64,000 bases of DNA from Eumeta japonica (taxonomy: Eukaryota > Arthropoda > Insecta > Lepidoptera > Psychidae): assembly GCA_005406025.1 (NCBI GenBank), contig BGZK01000182.1, forward strand, positions 62,001 to 126,000, read 5' to 3'. Below, in pieces: positions 61,441-64,000 of this stretch; position 1 is the stretch's first letter; each line of letters opens with the position of its first letter. Both the position numbers and the translations under genes were made by a program. The notes under the pieces are model-generated. The model saw only the letters and a list, made by a program, of their open reading frames with translations, had not been told where the DNA came from and searched no databases.

Positions 61441-62029
61441 TAATATGCCTTTGACTTCCAAAAGCCAGTTTTCTATGAGGACAAAGAATTCAACTGATGC
61501 CACGTTTATTATTCCCGTCAACATCAAAGTACAGTGGAAAACACGGTTATGCAGTATTTAATCACATATTATTTAAAAATACGAACGGCCACTTTTGATG
61601 GTCACGGCATAAAAATGAAATTAAACGCAATAATTATTACCCTTTGAGCGGCACCTAATTAGGTAAACGCGCAGCCCGAAGTATAGACGAGGCGTGAAGT
61701 TATTAGTCGTCTGTTATATTATTAGGTGATCGGCAAATAATTTAATTCGCGTACGAGGAAATCTTTGTTCGCGGCAAACAATTGATAGAAAAATATCACT
61801 GTCGACAATTAAATAATTTGTTTGACTACTCAAATAAATAAATTCAATGTAGTTTAATGTAATTCAAACAGCTAATTGTCTTGTAACATAATAAAAGTAT
61901 CTTTCTATGTAATGGATATCTCTAAATATAAAAACCGTTTGCTGTTTGTTAGTTTCGTTAAAACTCAATAATGGCTTCAACTGTTTGGCTGATTTCTTTT
62001 TTGTTGTATTCTTTATCGCCGGGCTATCT

Positions 62030-62392
62030 GTCTGCCTGTCTGTCTCGTTGTCCGAGGTAACAGTTGAATCGGAGTAGCTGAACTGATCACCTAGCTTTCA
62101 CTGAAAAGTAGAGGACCCTACGAAGTTATATTTCGGATACTTTTATCCCAGAAACATTTAGCGTTCCTGCCCGAAAATTTGAAAACTCTCAAAAATGGGA
62201 TGATTTGTCGAAATTGAATCAAAGGTAGAGTGGGATCGACATCGAAAGCAGAACTGAAATCGAGATATAGATCTATACAAAATCGAGCACGCGGAGCGGG
62301 ATCGAGACCATGATGAGCACTAAGTCATCAGTCAATACAAAAGATGTCACAACTCATTCAGTGACGATATGGGCGAAGCCGTGAACGAAAAT
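62030..62392 (-). repeat. Lepidopteran interspersed repeat, minus-strand copy
   Basis: Read on the minus strand: gttcacggcttcgcccatat, ggtctcgatcccgctccgcg, tttctgggataaaagtatcc, then gagacagacaggcagacag. The order (cttcgccc head, ggataaaaagtatcc middle, cagacagac end) is that of a family very common in Lepidoptera. Confidence 0.55.
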
Positions 62393-62490
62393 AATCTACA
62401 ATGAGATTCATCAAAGGTTTGGTTCCTTTTTTAGGTTCCTAGAAATAGCTGAGGACTCTTATAGTTTAACCGATTTCAATAAAATTTACT

Positions 62491-63215
62491 ATGAAATTAG
62501 ACTTTAGAAAATGTGTCATGCAGAGTATTTTGGGACTACAATTCTGTGGCAATTCCAGTGAGTCGTACAACTCAATAGTTCATGTAATAAAAGAGGAATA
62601 CGACAATATTTTTCAAATGAGAATTGGTAAAGTAAATAATTCATATTCTTTCAATAATTGGCCAACAGTAGAAATACAGAAAAGTAGGAAAGGATTGTAT
62701 GACCTTTATGACGAAAAGACATATAATAAAAACGAGATTTACTGAGTATGTTAGAAACTATTCAAAAACTTTTAAACGTGTTTGCATCGCCGCTAAAATG
62801 AATTATATTAATAGTAAAAGAAGTATAGCAAAAATTTTATGAAAATAACTTGGAGTGTCATAAAAAACGAAATTGGTAAAATGAAAGGTGTTGATCTTGA
62901 CTTTCAACTGAAGGAAAATGATAAAATAAAAAAAAAGACATAGAGGTTGCCGAGCTTTTAAAATTTCCTAATCCACCAAATCTCTCAATTCATTTCCCGC
63001 TCTTGCTGAATCCTTATTGAAAGAAAATATTCCGCCTATTATCAATAATTCAGAATTTAAATATGTAGATTCAGAAGACATTATTAAGGCATTTAAGTCG
63101 TTGGATATGAAAAAAGACTACTGATCGCTATGGTCTGTCAGTTAAAATTGTAAACTCCATTATCGATTACATTTTACTACATGATATGATATCAAATGAT
63201 ATAGGCGTTAAAAAA
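62491..63215 (+). pseudogene. Dead Jockey-like LINE reverse transcriptase fragment
   Basis: An 84-codon frame (62491-62745) is followed, in shifting frames, by EYVRNYSKTFKRVCIAAKMN, ITWSVIKNEIGKMKGVDL, IEVAELL, an ALAESLLKENIPPI segment, DSEDIIKAFKSLDMKK and YGLSVKIVNSIIDYI. This order is the region just before and at the start of the reverse transcriptase in Jockey-type LINEs, where the host motif is like SLKNKKxxDxxGISxKIIK. At least four frameshifts or stops occur. The catalytic FADD box and the rest are missing, so it is truncated at both ends and inactive. Confidence 0.65.
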
Positions 63216-63335
63216 ATATAAATAAAATTACCTAACGCGATAATCGGACAATGTACGAGAAGCTTAATCCTTACGAGCAAAGTTGCGTGTTTGTACTATT
63301 TTTAGAACAAATACGCGGCTTAGCCCGCATTTACT

Positions 63336-63383
63336 AAAGTATTTTTAGAACCAGCTCAACCAAGCCGAATCTAAAAATACTTT
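63336..63383. repeat. 14-bp perfect hairpin with 20-base loop
   Basis: aaagtatttttaga (63336-63349) and tctaaaaatacttt (63370-63383) are exact complements. Confidence 0.8.
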
Positions 63384-64000
63384 TACATATTGAAATTTAA
63401 CATCTTCGCAGCATAATGCAGTTGAGACATAGTTTGTTTTTACAATAAGATTCGCCTAATTCGAAACTGTGACTTGTAGCAGAATCGGAGTAGAAAACAG
63501 TACCGGTATTAATCAAGAATGGGACCAGGGTCAGAATCGATAGCGTTCCGGCATTGGAATCAGGGACAGTACCGGGATGAAAATCAACACTGAGACCAAG
63601 ATCGAGGTTAATAAAAAGACCATCGATGTACATGATTAAGGGGAATTCGTTATATTTCTAAGTAGGTTAAAATACGGACGGGTAGGCTACCTAACGAGAA
63701 AGTTAGAAAACGGTCTACCAGGTCAACTAGTTTAATACATAAAAGTCATTATTTCGTTGTTCGCTATTTTATCCGCTAGCATTCTGTTTATTCGATTGCG
63801 ATAAAACTTTATCAAATCATTTGCAGTTGTATGAAGGTTATAGGTTTAGTTCAATCAACTCACAATAGGTGGCGCGCGTGTTGTACTGGCAAATGTATCT
63901 GAAAGGGCCTTTCCACACCTCTACAAAATATCATTTATACTTTTCCGTTGTATATCTTTCAGTTTATATAAATATATTCATTATCGACAAGAAAGTAAAT

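Overview
This is an A+T-rich eukaryotic window with long gene-poor stretches, GT-AG introns and many decayed transposable elements. Several repeats match families I know from moth and butterfly genomes: Helitrons starting TCTATATATATA and ending CTAG, the repeat with AGGGTTCCGTAC ends, and the LINE 3' ends with a GTGTCCATGGGC core. I infer Lepidoptera; the species cannot be named from this. No bacterial operon, CRISPR array or viral gene was recognised.

One protein-coding gene is well supported. It lies on the + strand from 39847 (or a little upstream) to 60693. I reconstructed six coding exons: 39847-40005, 54518-54576, 55433-55631, 58013-58240, 59226-59261 and 59488-60693. All junctions are GT-AG and all phases agree, giving about 628 residues. 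The protein has a signal-peptide-like N-terminus, possible basic processing sites, acidic and Pro/Gln/Ala-rich linkers, a large glutamine tract built on 21-bp repeats, and an ordered C-terminal block. It looks like a secreted structural or matrix-type protein. No enzymatic domain is visible and I cannot name it. The first intron is about 14.5 kb.

The left 39.8 kb has no recognisable host gene. From left to right it holds: a dead mariner (about 2026-3006) interrupted by another repeat and abutted by a small Helitron (3007-3209); SINE copies; a dead RTE-type LINE on the minus strand (6186-8268); LINE 3' ends (9480-9692, 14650-14952); a 300-bp inverted repeat with a TG/CA centre (13614-13914); an element with terminal inverted repeats carrying CRE-like palindromes and a promoter/exon-like interior (16526-17124); a pair of related TIR elements (19.6 and 36.5 kb); a foldback MITE with a TTA target duplication (29133-29311); (ATG)n-tailed elements; microsatellites; and CpG-rich patches, the strongest at 30687-30960.

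The introns hold an AT microsatellite 62 bases after the first donor, SINE fragments, a cluster of perfect hairpins (48290-48383), a CRE-bearing hairpin (46422-46508) and two copies of a lepidopteran repeat in intron 3, one starting about 12 bases after a splice donor. Downstream of the gene are a SINE (60885-61180), another interspersed repeat (62030-62392) and a dead Jockey-like LINE fragment (62491-63215). A tRNA-derived SINE family occurs at least seven times, always on the minus strand.
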